A DNA stretch of 45,747 nt from Chloroflexota bacterium (GTDB lineage Bacteria > Chloroflexota > UBA4733). The stretch covers positions 1 to 45,747 of the forward strand of contig JAMCTA010000027.1 of assembly GCA_023381895.1 (NCBI GenBank). The letters run 5' to 3'. The position numbers and the translations under genes are program-made. Within the stretch, counting starts at the first letter, position 1. The number at the start of each line of letters is the position of its first letter. The notes beneath the pieces were generated by a model. It was not told the origin of the DNA. It searched no databases and saw only the letters and a program-made list of their open reading frames with translations. Of the stretch, positions 9,849-18,418 are shown in pieces.

Positions 9849-9852
9849 CTAA
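9568..9852 (+). CDS. Possible small hypothetical protein
   Basis: 94 codons from a GTG with AGGAG seven bases upstream. The product is rich in Ala, Pro and Thr, has two Cys (one in LQCGSGG), and matches no family I recognise. It overlaps the last codon of the convergent methyltransferase gene at 9849 by four bases. The minus strand is also open here, so composition alone could produce this frame. A short stretch (RSTP then APSGHP) loosely echoes the 58-residue protein at 19746 (RSTP then APSAHP). It may be a real small gene or a decayed remnant. Confidence 0.3.
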   Translation: MERSFGKYPTPTSVDGAASACPDTLATAAAELGPKTRRSTPAVAEIVAGAPSGHPPVGGVRPALAVAELMQPLQCGSGGHTDPIARCRVWSPAI

Positions 9853-10643
9853 CTTGAGTTCCGAACGACCACCATCAACTGAAGGGAAACCTTGGAACGA
9901 ACCCATGGAATATGAGGAAGCGCGATATTTGCCGCCCAGAACGGAACGCGCAAAGTGGGCACATTCCAAAAGCGTTGCACGCGATTGTTGCACAGGATCG
10001 TACTAACGAATGCGCTCTCGACAACGCACGCTGTTCTTGGGATCATGGCCTTCAGTTGGCCCATGGTGAGGGTGAAAAGATGGCTCTCACCTCCAGGCCC
10101 GAATTGAGAACGCTCCATTGAAGATATGTTCTTTGTCGCTTCCTGGAACGACGGCGTGCGATCCCGCATATGATGATTTGGCGTTGCGATGACCAGCACT
10201 CCACCAGACCGGACCAACTTAAGTGCTTTGCCGATGAGGTCCTGTGGGTGAGCAACGTGCTCAATGATCTCCGCCAAGATCACCGCGTCAAAGGTCCGGC
10301 CCATTGGCAACTGGAATGCGTCACCGTGTATCCATTCAACATCGCCACGCTCATACTTTTTTCTAGAGTAATTCAGGAAGTCCGCATCAATGTCGGCTGC
10401 TACCGTCTTATACCCGTCCTCCGCCAGCAACAAGCTCATGTTGCCTTGTGCAGAGCCTATCTCGAGTACCGTCCCTCCGGGTGCGCAGTAACGCTTTACG
10501 GTTCCCATAATCCAGGAAATACGCTCGATGTATCTCCTGTGAATCAGGCTGTTCCGATCAGCAGCGTATAGCTCCAGCAAATCGTGCTCGTGAGCGTAGG
10601 ATTCCCTGGGCGATGCAGGAACAATCAACCTGGGATCGCGCAT
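9849..10643 (-). CDS. Class I SAM-dependent methyltransferase
   Basis: 264 residues. SAM-binding motif I is VLEIGSAQGNMS near residue 60, followed by the acidic VAADIDADF, then FDAVILAEIIEHVAHP (motif IV, with the EHV typical of UbiG-like small-molecule methyltransferases) and SGGVLVIATPNH. It probably methylates a sugar or lipid-linked glycan intermediate. The ATG at 10643 follows AAGGAAG. It is the last gene of the minus-strand polysaccharide operon, 17 bases after a GT4 gene. Confidence 0.85.
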   Translation of the reverse strand: MRDPRLIVPASPRESYAHEHDLLELYAADRNSLIHRRYIERISWIMGTVKRYCAPGGTVLEIGSAQGNMSLLLAEDGYKTVAADIDADFLNYSRKKYERGDVEWIHGDAFQLPMGRTFDAVILAEIIEHVAHPQDLIGKALKLVRSGGVLVIATPNHHMRDRTPSFQEATKNISSMERSQFGPGGESHLFTLTMGQLKAMIPRTACVVESAFVSTILCNNRVQRFWNVPTLRVPFWAANIALPHIPWVRSKVSLQLMVVVRNSS

Positions 10644-10660
10644 GCCCGTTCTTCCTTGCC

Positions 10661-11827
10661 CTAGACGTCCGAGCGTGGTGCGGTCGCTATAGTACCACGT
10701 CTCCCGCCGAATAGACGAAGCTGTTCATAGAGCACTGTCAGACGCGCCGCTGCATGCTCCGTGGTGAATTGCTCGCGAACGCGGGCCAAGCCCGCACACC
10801 TGAGGCTGGCGCGCTTCTCTGGGTGATTCAGAAGATCAGCGGTCGCGGCGGCCAAGGCAGCCACATCGCGGGGTGGCACCAAGAGGCCGTCCTCGCCGCC
10901 GCGGATGATCTCTGGGATACCGCCAGCGCTGGTCCCAATTACGGGAACGCCTGTTGCCATTCCCTCTAATACAACCATGCCGAAGGGCTCGCGCCAGGAA
11001 GGCACCAGCAACACGTCCATCTCTGCTAGGTAGCGAGGCACATCGTCCTGATATCCCGCGAATATCGTTCGTTGCTCGATATGAAGCCGACGAACTGTGC
11101 CGAGCAGCGCCGATTCGTAGTATTCCGGCGGGCCAAGTCCTCCGACGATCAGTAGGTAAAGGTTCGGCCTCGACTGACTGAGGTGCGCCCCCGCCTGAAA
11201 GAATTCTTGTATCCCTTTGTAGTCCACGAGCTGACCGGCGAAGCCAATGATCTCTGCGTCGTCCGGTATGCCGATGACACTTCGAGTTCCTGGAGTTCGC
11301 GCTGAGGAGGAGAAGCGTTGTATATCGACGCCATTATGAATGACGTGGCTACGCTTCAACCGAATTACTCCTTCTCGGAGCCAGGCGTTCCGTACTTCCT
11401 CATTGCAAGCGACGGTGGCTGCTGTACCCCTTAGGCCGATGCGGTACTCACGAAGTCGGAGCGCGCGTGGTACCCAAGTGCGCCGCTGTTCGGGGGGAAA
11501 GTTCTCGAAGTGGTAGATAGCGGGGCGACGAGCTAGGCGCGCTGCCGTTACAGCAGCCAGCAAGGTAGAGGAATAGAAGAGATGGACCACATCTATTACT
11601 TCAGCCTGGATAATGTCCCGCAGCCACACTGCAGCACGGGGATCACTGTACTCGTGGAATAGACGCACCTGCACACCTAGCTGTTGAACGCGCCTGGCAA
11701 ACTTGTCGCCAGCGGCTACCAGCACTAACGGAGTGTGACCATGCGATGCGAGCTGGCGCACCAAATCCAACAGGATCGTCTCAATTCCATGCACCGTGCG
11801 CGCGTCAGTTGGAAATAAGATATTCAT
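10661..11827 (-). CDS. Glycosyltransferase family 4
   Basis: 388 residues with a GT-B fold. The N-terminal acceptor domain opens with MNILFPTDARTVHGIETILLDLV, and the C-terminal donor domain carries IIGFAGQLVDYKGIQEFF and the retaining GT4 signature around EPFGMVVLEGMATGVPVIGTSAGGIPEII, where the Glu residues contact the nucleotide sugar. It should add one sugar to the lipid-linked repeat unit on the cytoplasmic side. Its ATG overlaps the stop of the preceding GT4 gene (ATGA), so the two are coupled. Confidence 0.9.
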   Translation of the reverse strand: MNILFPTDARTVHGIETILLDLVRQLASHGHTPLVLVAAGDKFARRVQQLGVQVRLFHEYSDPRAAVWLRDIIQAEVIDVVHLFYSSTLLAAVTAARLARRPAIYHFENFPPEQRRTWVPRALRLREYRIGLRGTAATVACNEEVRNAWLREGVIRLKRSHVIHNGVDIQRFSSSARTPGTRSVIGIPDDAEIIGFAGQLVDYKGIQEFFQAGAHLSQSRPNLYLLIVGGLGPPEYYESALLGTVRRLHIEQRTIFAGYQDDVPRYLAEMDVLLVPSWREPFGMVVLEGMATGVPVIGTSAGGIPEIIRGGEDGLLVPPRDVAALAAATADLLNHPEKRASLRCAGLARVREQFTTEHAAARLTVLYEQLRLFGGRRGTIATAPRSDV

Positions 11828-13041
11828 TGAAACATCGCACCGCTCTGCCGCGATACACGTGCGAGCGAAGCGCGATACTCCGTTTCAGTCCGCTTAGCAA
11901 TTGCGTCCCAGGAATAATGCTGTTGCAGTTCCGGCAGCTTGGCAACAAGGGAGCGACCTAGATTGGAATCGCGTATCAGGGACTGGAGCTCTCGAGCAAG
12001 TTCGGCGGGATCGCCTTTTCGGAATGTGAGCACGTTATGCGCGTGCTGGATATGGCTGGGGAGTTGCCTCCCCGCCGACACGAGGATCGGAACGCCGCAG
12101 AACGGAAGTAGGCTGAAGCTGCTCCGACTCTCGATGTCCTCTGGATCCCGCAACGGCATGACCGTTGCGTCTCCGCCCCTGATAATATTGACAATCTCCG
12201 CGCCGGACACCCTGCCGGTCAGCAGGACCTCGCGGCCTACCTTCATTTCGTAACGGCTGGCGATCTGGGCAATCTCAGTCACGGAGTAGGCAAAGCTGTC
12301 CTCCTCACGGCCCGCACCGACAAGTACAACGCGAACGGGGCGGCTCTGCCCCCGAAGCAGTCGCGCGGCGGCGAATAACGACTCGTAGTCTCGTGACGGA
12401 GAAACGATGCCAAAACAGGTAATTACGAATTCGTCGGGCTGAACGCCTAGTTGCTCTCGGACCTCTGCCCGGCTCAACCCCAGCGAGTTCTTCACGTCAA
12501 CGCCCGGTCCGACCACCGTCTGCCGGATCACGACTCGCCTGGATGGCCAGCCCAGCCGAGCTACTAACGGTAGATTGGAGCCGATCGAATGGTAGACGCA
12601 GTCGCTGAAGGCCACTAACGGACGTAGGGCGAGCCTGCCTACGTAGCGCTGATATGGAGAGTGCAAGTCATGGAGGGTCACATGAAAGCGCGTCAATGGG
12701 ATCAGCCGGCGCACCAGAAGCGGCAACAGACCAACAGAGATACTCTCCTGAACGAGGCTGACCTGATACTGGAGGTGAACGATATCCGGCCGCAGGCGCG
12801 CCATCGTCTGCGCCAGGCGAGCAAGGTGGGGAAGCGACCAGCCTTCGACGGCGCCGAGGACGGTCTCCTCACCAGCTTCCCCCGCCGGCCAGGGTTGCGC
12901 GTACTGAGGCGGCACGACGTTCAGGACGGAGACGCCACGCCGCCGGAGGGCCGCCGACAGGTTCGCCGTATAGTCGCCGATGCCGCACATTTTCGGCGGA
13001 AAGCTGCCGGAGATGATGGCTGCTCTCAGTTGACCGCTCAC
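11824..13041 (-). CDS. Glycosyltransferase family 4
   Basis: 405 residues from a GTG that overlaps the stop of the methyltransferase gene before it (GTGA). A longer in-frame opening exists but has no ribosome binding site and lies within that gene. The true N-terminus AAIISGSFPPKMCGIGDYTANL is a common GT4 opening, and VITCFGIVSPSRDYESLF plus VRVVLVGAGREED mark the donor domain. The C-terminal E-x7-E region is less typical: it reads EDIESRSSFSLLPFCGVPILVS, so donor choice is unclear. It acts in the same pathway as its neighbours. Confidence 0.85.
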   Translation of the reverse strand: MSGQLRAAIISGSFPPKMCGIGDYTANLSAALRRRGVSVLNVVPPQYAQPWPAGEAGEETVLGAVEGWSLPHLARLAQTMARLRPDIVHLQYQVSLVQESISVGLLPLLVRRLIPLTRFHVTLHDLHSPYQRYVGRLALRPLVAFSDCVYHSIGSNLPLVARLGWPSRRVVIRQTVVGPGVDVKNSLGLSRAEVREQLGVQPDEFVITCFGIVSPSRDYESLFAAARLLRGQSRPVRVVLVGAGREEDSFAYSVTEIAQIASRYEMKVGREVLLTGRVSGAEIVNIIRGGDATVMPLRDPEDIESRSSFSLLPFCGVPILVSAGRQLPSHIQHAHNVLTFRKGDPAELARELQSLIRDSNLGRSLVAKLPELQQHYSWDAIAKRTETEYRASLARVSRQSGAMFQ

Positions 13042-13700
13042 CGTGCCAGCTCTGGCGTTCCAGCAGCCGCCAGATGGACGGCGAGCTCTTTGCATTCCAC
13101 CAGTTGCCACCAGCCATACTTGAGCAAGCTGCTGGGCAACATGCGGCCGAGCCGGTAATCGAAGCGCTCCGTCGCGGTCCACACGGCGCTGACCATGCGC
13201 TTTGCTGTGGCGCTGCTGGCCCGACGATCAATGTGGTGCAAGAAAAAGAGACCGCAGATGACATCAAACCGCTTCGCACCTAGCAGTTTGTCGGAGACCT
13301 CCTGGTGAGATGCGCACAGGACGGTCACGCGATCGCTCAAGCCGAGCAGGGCGGCGCGCACCTCAGTTTGCTCGCATGCGACCGGGGAGACGTCAAAACA
13401 GGTGACGTGCGCTCCTCGCCGCGCCAAGCCCACCGTGATCTCGCCGGTTCCCTGGCCGCACTCGAGCACCTGCAGTCCTGCAACCGGACCGACCGCCTTG
13501 AGAAAAGGCTCGATGAACGCCGTCGGTTCTGTCGCGGCGGACGTCATCGTGTTCCGCGCGTAGGTCGCGTCCCAGAAGCTTTCGACTGAGTCGGTGGTTG
13601 TGAGGGCGTTCGGACCGTCATTCAACTGACTCTGCATCATTGGCAAGATGGCCGAGCCAGCCTCGGACTGCTGGTTATCAAGGCGCAGGCTATCATGCAC
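13038..13700 (-). CDS. Class I SAM-dependent methyltransferase
   Basis: About 220 residues. SAM motif I appears as VLECGQGTGEITVGLA, then VTCFDVSPVACEQ and FDVICGLFFLHHID (motif IV). The Cys in LECGQGTG replaces the more usual Asp or Ile-Gly. The start is taken as the GTG at 13700, which overlaps the end of the polymerase gene and lies 11 bases after GGAGG; a TTG at 13706 sits at better spacing, and a longer in-frame version reaches 13781. The stop overlaps the GTG of the next GT4 gene. It probably methylates a sugar of the repeat unit. Confidence 0.8.
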   Translation of the reverse strand: MHDSLRLDNQQSEAGSAILPMMQSQLNDGPNALTTTDSVESFWDATYARNTMTSAATEPTAFIEPFLKAVGPVAGLQVLECGQGTGEITVGLARRGAHVTCFDVSPVACEQTEVRAALLGLSDRVTVLCASHQEVSDKLLGAKRFDVICGLFFLHHIDRRASSATAKRMVSAVWTATERFDYRLGRMLPSSLLKYGWWQLVECKELAVHLAAAGTPELAR

Positions 13701-15171
13701 GCTCAATACCCCCTCCGGGGTTCGCAGCGAGCGAACCGCTCCCTCGATCACGGATGTTGGGCAACGCGAAGAGCAGGCCAACCGCCGTCCAGAAGTACCA
13801 GGAGATCGGCGCAGGGGCAGTCACGAAACGCGCGTCAAGGCCAGCCACGATGCACATGACGACAACCGAAAAGGCCGCGGCCCAGACAACTCTTAGCCAG
13901 GGATCTGTGATCGCCTTTCGGACACGAATACTCGCGACAACGATGCTGCCAAGCATCCAAGCGAAGGCGGCGATTCCCGGTAGGCCGATCTCCAGCCCGA
14001 GGTCGAGCCATTCATTTTCCAGGAAGATCGGCACGTTGCTGGTCGCCACAGCTCCCTCCCGGTATCTGGGGTCCCCTGTCGTCCCGAGGCCAAAGCCGAT
14101 AGGATTCTGGAGAATTCGCTGGTAGTTGCCTGCCCACGCCACGGTCCGTCCCTCGAAAGTTGAGCCCCGACCGAGGGGGTCGAGCACGGCGTGCAGTCGA
14201 TGCGCCGTAAATCCACTCACCGATGTGACGAAGATCACCGCCGCACACATCGCGATCATCAGAAGAAGCCACCGCCGGGTGGCTATGCAAACCGTCAAGA
14301 TGCCCACGGCGGACATCACCCAGGCCACACGCACTGACGTATCTACTATGGCGACCAGTAGGATTGCGCAAGCTGCTAGCGCAAACAGCCGGTGCAGCCA
14401 CTTCGGTGTCCAAATCAACCATGCAACGGAGAACGGAAGCATCATCGCCAGATACGGCCCGAGTGCCCCCCCGACAGCGCCAAAAGACATCAAATGCCCT
14501 AGGAAGAAACTGCCTCCGATACCGGGATTAGCGCCTAGAGCAACGGCTTGTTGAAAGGTGAGGGTCTGCTGATACATGGCGTAAATGCCCTGAATTACGG
14601 CCATGCTGAGCAGAAGCGTCAAGGTAATACGTAGAGCTCGGGGAGTCCGTAGAGTGTCGGCAATAATCAGAGCGAAGATAAGACTGAGTGTGGTCCAACG
14701 GAAGTCCGTAAACGCCGCTCTAAACCCGAAGTCGAGCGGATTAAACGCCTGCACAAACGTGATCGCGCCGTAGGACAGCATAGCGACCCTCACGGTTCGC
14801 GGTACCGCTGCAAAGCCCCTACCTTTCCGCTGATAGAACCAAACGGCAAGGAGCAACAGGAGGAACCAATCCTTCCAAGTATTAATGAGGAGGCTCGGCC
14901 TGACGCCGGTGTGAAAGATCACAACTGCCACATAAAAATGTACCGTGGAGTAAAGTAGCAGCATCACGGCCCCGGCGTACGGTCGCCAGGCCAACACTGC
15001 CAGCATAGCAAGGGCGATGGGTGCGGCCACCAGTGCTGGCGAACGGTTGACGGCGAGCCAGCAGGTGTAGACCACAACAGTCGCGGCGGCTGCCACAAGA
15101 ACCGGAGCTCGCACAGATGCAGTCGTAATGGTAGCTCGTCTGGTGAAGCGCGCTACAAGTGGTTGTAGCAT
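13693..15171 (-). CDS. O-antigen ligase / Wzy-type polysaccharide polymerase
   Basis: 492-residue integral membrane protein with roughly ten to twelve hydrophobic segments spread over the whole length. A large hydrophilic loop lies near residues 320-390 with the sequence GRGSTFEGRTVAWAGNYQRI and NPIGFGLG, the pattern of the O-antigen ligase (Wzy_C) family. It should join lipid-linked repeat units, or ligate glycan to an acceptor, on the outer face of the membrane. The ATG at 15171 follows GGAGG at 9 bases; it overlaps the stop of the GT2 gene as TGATG. Together with Wzx and Wzz this completes a Wzx/Wzy-type pathway. Confidence 0.88.
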   Translation of the reverse strand: MLQPLVARFTRRATITTASVRAPVLVAAAATVVVYTCWLAVNRSPALVAAPIALAMLAVLAWRPYAGAVMLLLYSTVHFYVAVVIFHTGVRPSLLINTWKDWFLLLLLAVWFYQRKGRGFAAVPRTVRVAMLSYGAITFVQAFNPLDFGFRAAFTDFRWTTLSLIFALIIADTLRTPRALRITLTLLLSMAVIQGIYAMYQQTLTFQQAVALGANPGIGGSFFLGHLMSFGAVGGALGPYLAMMLPFSVAWLIWTPKWLHRLFALAACAILLVAIVDTSVRVAWVMSAVGILTVCIATRRWLLLMIAMCAAVIFVTSVSGFTAHRLHAVLDPLGRGSTFEGRTVAWAGNYQRILQNPIGFGLGTTGDPRYREGAVATSNVPIFLENEWLDLGLEIGLPGIAAFAWMLGSIVVASIRVRKAITDPWLRVVWAAAFSVVVMCIVAGLDARFVTAPAPISWYFWTAVGLLFALPNIRDRGSGSLAANPGGGIERA

Positions 15172-16163
15172 CAAGCCGCGCCTCCCGCGCCGATCCCGTT
15201 TGGGGTTCTGGCCTGCACCCTCAGGACAGCGTTTGCGGCCTCACAAGGGCGCACAGAGTCAACTGTCGCAACCTCGCAGTTTGGATTGCAAGGTGCACTG
15301 GTCTCATATGCCAGCGCCTCTCGACGGCGGGTTAGGTAAGCCTGAAAACCCAGGCGGAGCCACCGAAGCGTTTGAGGGCCCTTACGCGCCAACTCCAAAG
15401 CGAACTGTGCGACGCAGAGAGGCGTATTATGCAGGTTCGGCTCGTACAGCAACGCAAGACACAGCATCGCGAAATACCGCGACGGTTCTACAATGCCGGC
15501 AGCCGAGAATGATCGGGTCTGCTCGTCATAATGATGAATTATGTGGGTCGTGCGCAGACGCCTCGTGCGGTACCCGAGCCAGTGCAAAAGGCAACCGAAC
15601 TCGAGGTACGCGGAGCCAAACAGGAATCCGTCGAAATACCGGATTCCGGCATCGAAGATACTTCGCGGGTAGATAGTTGCGCCATCGGCGATGCCGTGGC
15701 AGCTATCGCTGTCGAGAGGAGGAACTGAGAAGCCTCGTGGACTGAGCTGCCAAGGATAGCGCGGGGTTCCTAGCTGGCAATCCTGAGGGAGGTATTCCCC
15801 AATCACCCAGACCGTTCCGGGGGCATCCGCGATGGCCTGGGAGCACGCAGCCATGTGGCCGGCAGGGAACTCGTGGTCGTCGTCCATTGTTCGAATGTGG
15901 GTGCCCGTGCATGAGAGCGCGGCATGATTCCGGTTGGCGTATAAGCCACGGCGTGGGCCGCGAATATAGCGGCATCCGTAAGTCGCAGCGACGGCCGCTG
16001 TACGGGCTGCCTGCGCGTCGTCGGAGTCGTCCGACACCACGACCTCCCACGGCTGTTCGCCTTGCTCCCGGAGTGACTGCAGCGTGCGTCCAAGGCTGTC
16101 CGGTCGGTTGCGGGTGACAAGAGCAACGCTCATGCGAAGCCGATCGGGATTGTAACCTCCCAT
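15171..16163 (-). CDS. Glycosyltransferase family 2
   Basis: 330 residues from an ATG at 16163; the conserved domain begins at MSVALVTRNRPDSLGRTLQSL (16133), which is another possible start, and neither has a clear ribosome binding site. The GT-A fold is shown by VVVSDDSDDAQ (first nucleotide-binding Asp pair) and the DXD-like HIRTMDDDHEFP. The later FLFGSAYLEFGCLLHWLGYRTR is a typical acceptor-side segment. It should be an inverting transferase for the repeat unit. It lies between the FkbM methyltransferase and the polymerase in the same operon. Confidence 0.88.
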   Translation of the reverse strand: MGGYNPDRLRMSVALVTRNRPDSLGRTLQSLREQGEQPWEVVVSDDSDDAQAARTAAVAATYGCRYIRGPRRGLYANRNHAALSCTGTHIRTMDDDHEFPAGHMAACSQAIADAPGTVWVIGEYLPQDCQLGTPRYPWQLSPRGFSVPPLDSDSCHGIADGATIYPRSIFDAGIRYFDGFLFGSAYLEFGCLLHWLGYRTRRLRTTHIIHHYDEQTRSFSAAGIVEPSRYFAMLCLALLYEPNLHNTPLCVAQFALELARKGPQTLRWLRLGFQAYLTRRREALAYETSAPCNPNCEVATVDSVRPCEAANAVLRVQARTPNGIGAGGAA

Positions 16164-16271
16164 GTTACCACGACAACGAGATATGGCTATTCCTCCTACA
16201 GCAGGTAGCGCTCGGTAGCTTGTGTCGGATACCAGCACTGGTATCACAGCATACGAAGTCTCGTTGTCGGG

Positions 16272-17108
16272 TTACTGGCCCCGATAGATGAGATTAACAT
16301 ACCCGGACGTTCGCCAGGAACTAGGTAAGACTGCCCCGCTCGATCGGTCGGACACGTATTGCATGCGGCGCGGAACGTAGCCCAGCCCTCGCAGACGCTT
16401 GTCAACATCCCATTCGCCGAGGACCTCGGTTCCCGCCAGGAGGGTGTTGAATTCGACACATAACCAGGGCCTGTGGCACCTGATTGTGTCAAGGCAGCCC
16501 TCAATAACACCAAGTTCAGCACCCTCGACATCAATCTTGACGCCGCAAACTGACTGACCGGGCAACACGCTATCGAGCCGCATCATAGAGACCATCGTTC
16601 CTCCCGTAAGGCTACCGGGGATTATACGGGATACATTGTGCTCGACACTAGTCTCGAAGGCAGCTGTCCCATTGGACCCACCAACCGCGCTCCTGAACAG
16701 CCGCACATTCCCTAGCCTGGACGCGGAGACGTTCGCCTGGAGTTTATGGAATGTTAGGGGGTTCGGCTCGAATGACCACACTTTGCAGCTACTGTGATGC
16801 GCCTTGCCAGCGACCACCGTCCAAATCCCGATATTGGCGCCACAGTCAATAAATGTGCTGTTAGGCTCGAGCAACTTCGGCAACAACCTCAGTTCCTGCT
16901 CCTCCTCCAGTCCCAGCCAAACCATCGCCTCGTACGGGATCGCGAGGTCACAGGAAATCCGACCTCCGCCGGGCAAGATCCTCAGCCATATGACGTCGCG
17001 AGGCCGCCGCCGCATCCACCAGTGTAAGAGACGGCCCTTTCCCCGCACGTCAGGAACGCGCTTTATGGATCTGCCGACAATATAAAAGAGTAGGCGGCGG
17101 CTACGCAT
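16272..17108 (-). CDS. FkbM family methyltransferase
   Basis: 278 residues. The FkbM core has STFIDCGANIGIWTVVAG (SAM motif I), VWSFEPNPLTFHKLQANV, SMMRLDSVL and VCGVKIDVEGAELGVIEG, all in family order. These enzymes O-methylate sugars in polysaccharide loci. The first 45 residues are basic with a short hydrophobic patch (RRLLFYIVG). The ATG at 17108 follows GAGGTGAT and overlaps the last bases of the preceding GT4 gene by eight. A longer frame to 17138 exists but has no ribosome binding site. Confidence 0.9.
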   Translation of the reverse strand: MRSRRLLFYIVGRSIKRVPDVRGKGRLLHWWMRRRPRDVIWLRILPGGGRISCDLAIPYEAMVWLGLEEEQELRLLPKLLEPNSTFIDCGANIGIWTVVAGKAHHSSCKVWSFEPNPLTFHKLQANVSASRLGNVRLFRSAVGGSNGTAAFETSVEHNVSRIIPGSLTGGTMVSMMRLDSVLPGQSVCGVKIDVEGAELGVIEGCLDTIRCHRPWLCVEFNTLLAGTEVLGEWDVDKRLRGLGYVPRRMQYVSDRSSGAVLPSSWRTSGYVNLIYRGQ

Positions 17109-18360
17109 GATCACCTCTGATGTGTTGCATAAACTCAAGATAGGCGCCCAAGTTTGCCTCTGCTACTTTACGGGACGAAAAACCTTCAGCAACCTTCCGG
17201 CTCTGATCGGCAGTCACCACGTACGACTCGCTGTCCATAGTCAAGAGCTCACACAGCATCGAGACGAACGCCCCGGTGTCGCCCGGGGGCACGAGCAGGG
17301 ACGGCGAAACAGATGATAAGATCTCGCGCGGCCCCGGAACATCGTAGGCCACGGTCGGCACTCCCGCGGCTGCTTGCTCAAGCACGGCCAGCCCGAATCC
17401 CTCTATGTAGCTCGGGAACGCTCCCGCCTTCGCTCCTTCCAGAAGGACCGGCAGGCAGCGGTTGTCAAACCGCGGAATCACTTGGATCCACGGCGAGGGT
17501 GGATACCCGAGGTCGCGAAGGACCCCCTCAGCATCGACAACCGTGCCCAGGAACAGGAAAGAGGCACCGGGGACGCGGGCGCGCGTTAAGGCGACGATTC
17601 GCGGCCAATCTCGCAACCCCTTCCGGACCGACCAACTGCCCACGAAGACCACCTGTCTCCCAGCCGACCGGCGGCGGGCGGCTGCGGCGACCGGGGCAAG
17701 CCGGGCCAGCCGCGCATCGCTTAATCCGTGGGGAATCCAGATTGCCTTACCTCCGTAGCCGAGCACGTCAGCGACATGACGGTGCTCGTCGCGGTTCGCG
17801 AGCAAAATCATGTCTGCTGCCCTGAAACTGCGTTCCGTTCGCATGATCGCGAACTCCGGGGATAAAAGAGTGCGGCGCAGGGCAAGGCCAGCGACACGGC
17901 GAGGATTTGGCCGACGCCGTGGCTCACGCGTCTGCCATCTGCGCGCCTGCACTGCATAGAAGTGGACTAGTCCCGCTGATCGCACGCACAGAAGGCCACT
18001 GAAATGGAGCTGCCGCTTGCTGAAAGGCAGGTTCCCTTGATGAGCATCGATAATGTCGTAGGCTCGCCCATACCTGCGTACCCACATCGTAGCGACAAAC
18101 GGGAACAGCAAGTCGAGAAGTGCGGGATGAAGGCGTGGAAATGCCGAGAACGCGTCGTTGATGTCGAATTTGTCGACAGCATGACCCATCCCCCTCAGTT
18201 CGTCCGCCAGATCCATCTGCGGCTGCGGGCCGCCGAGGTTCCAATCCCAGGGCATGTGTGTGAGCATGAGGACCCGCAGCGGCCTCTGATGGTGCGGCTG
18301 GGTTCGGTGCCAAGAGGTCGGTGGGACTCCCTGCTCGTTCAGCAACAGCGTCACCGGCAC
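17101..18360 (-). CDS. Glycosyltransferase family 4
   Basis: 419 residues from a GTG. The glycosyltransferase domain starts at LRVLMLTHMPWDWNLGGPQPQ near residue 29; the donor domain has VVFVGSWSVRKGLRDWP and the E-x7-E signature in EGFGLAVLEQAAAGVPTVAYDVPG. A Lys/Arg-rich central region (ARRWQTREPRRRPNPRR) is unusual but still part of the GT-B fold. It transfers a sugar to the growing lipid-linked oligosaccharide. It follows another GT4 gene by 58 bases and overlaps the FkbM gene. Confidence 0.88.
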   Translation of the reverse strand: MPVTLLLNEQGVPPTSWHRTQPHHQRPLRVLMLTHMPWDWNLGGPQPQMDLADELRGMGHAVDKFDINDAFSAFPRLHPALLDLLFPFVATMWVRRYGRAYDIIDAHQGNLPFSKRQLHFSGLLCVRSAGLVHFYAVQARRWQTREPRRRPNPRRVAGLALRRTLLSPEFAIMRTERSFRAADMILLANRDEHRHVADVLGYGGKAIWIPHGLSDARLARLAPVAAAARRRSAGRQVVFVGSWSVRKGLRDWPRIVALTRARVPGASFLFLGTVVDAEGVLRDLGYPPSPWIQVIPRFDNRCLPVLLEGAKAGAFPSYIEGFGLAVLEQAAAGVPTVAYDVPGPREILSSVSPSLLVPPGDTGAFVSMLCELLTMDSESYVVTADQSRKVAEGFSSRKVAEANLGAYLEFMQHIRGDHA

Positions 18361-18418
18361 GGGCCTTCAGAAGCCCAGGAGCTAGGTCCGCGCAACGCGA
18401 ACGCTTCACTCCCAGCAC

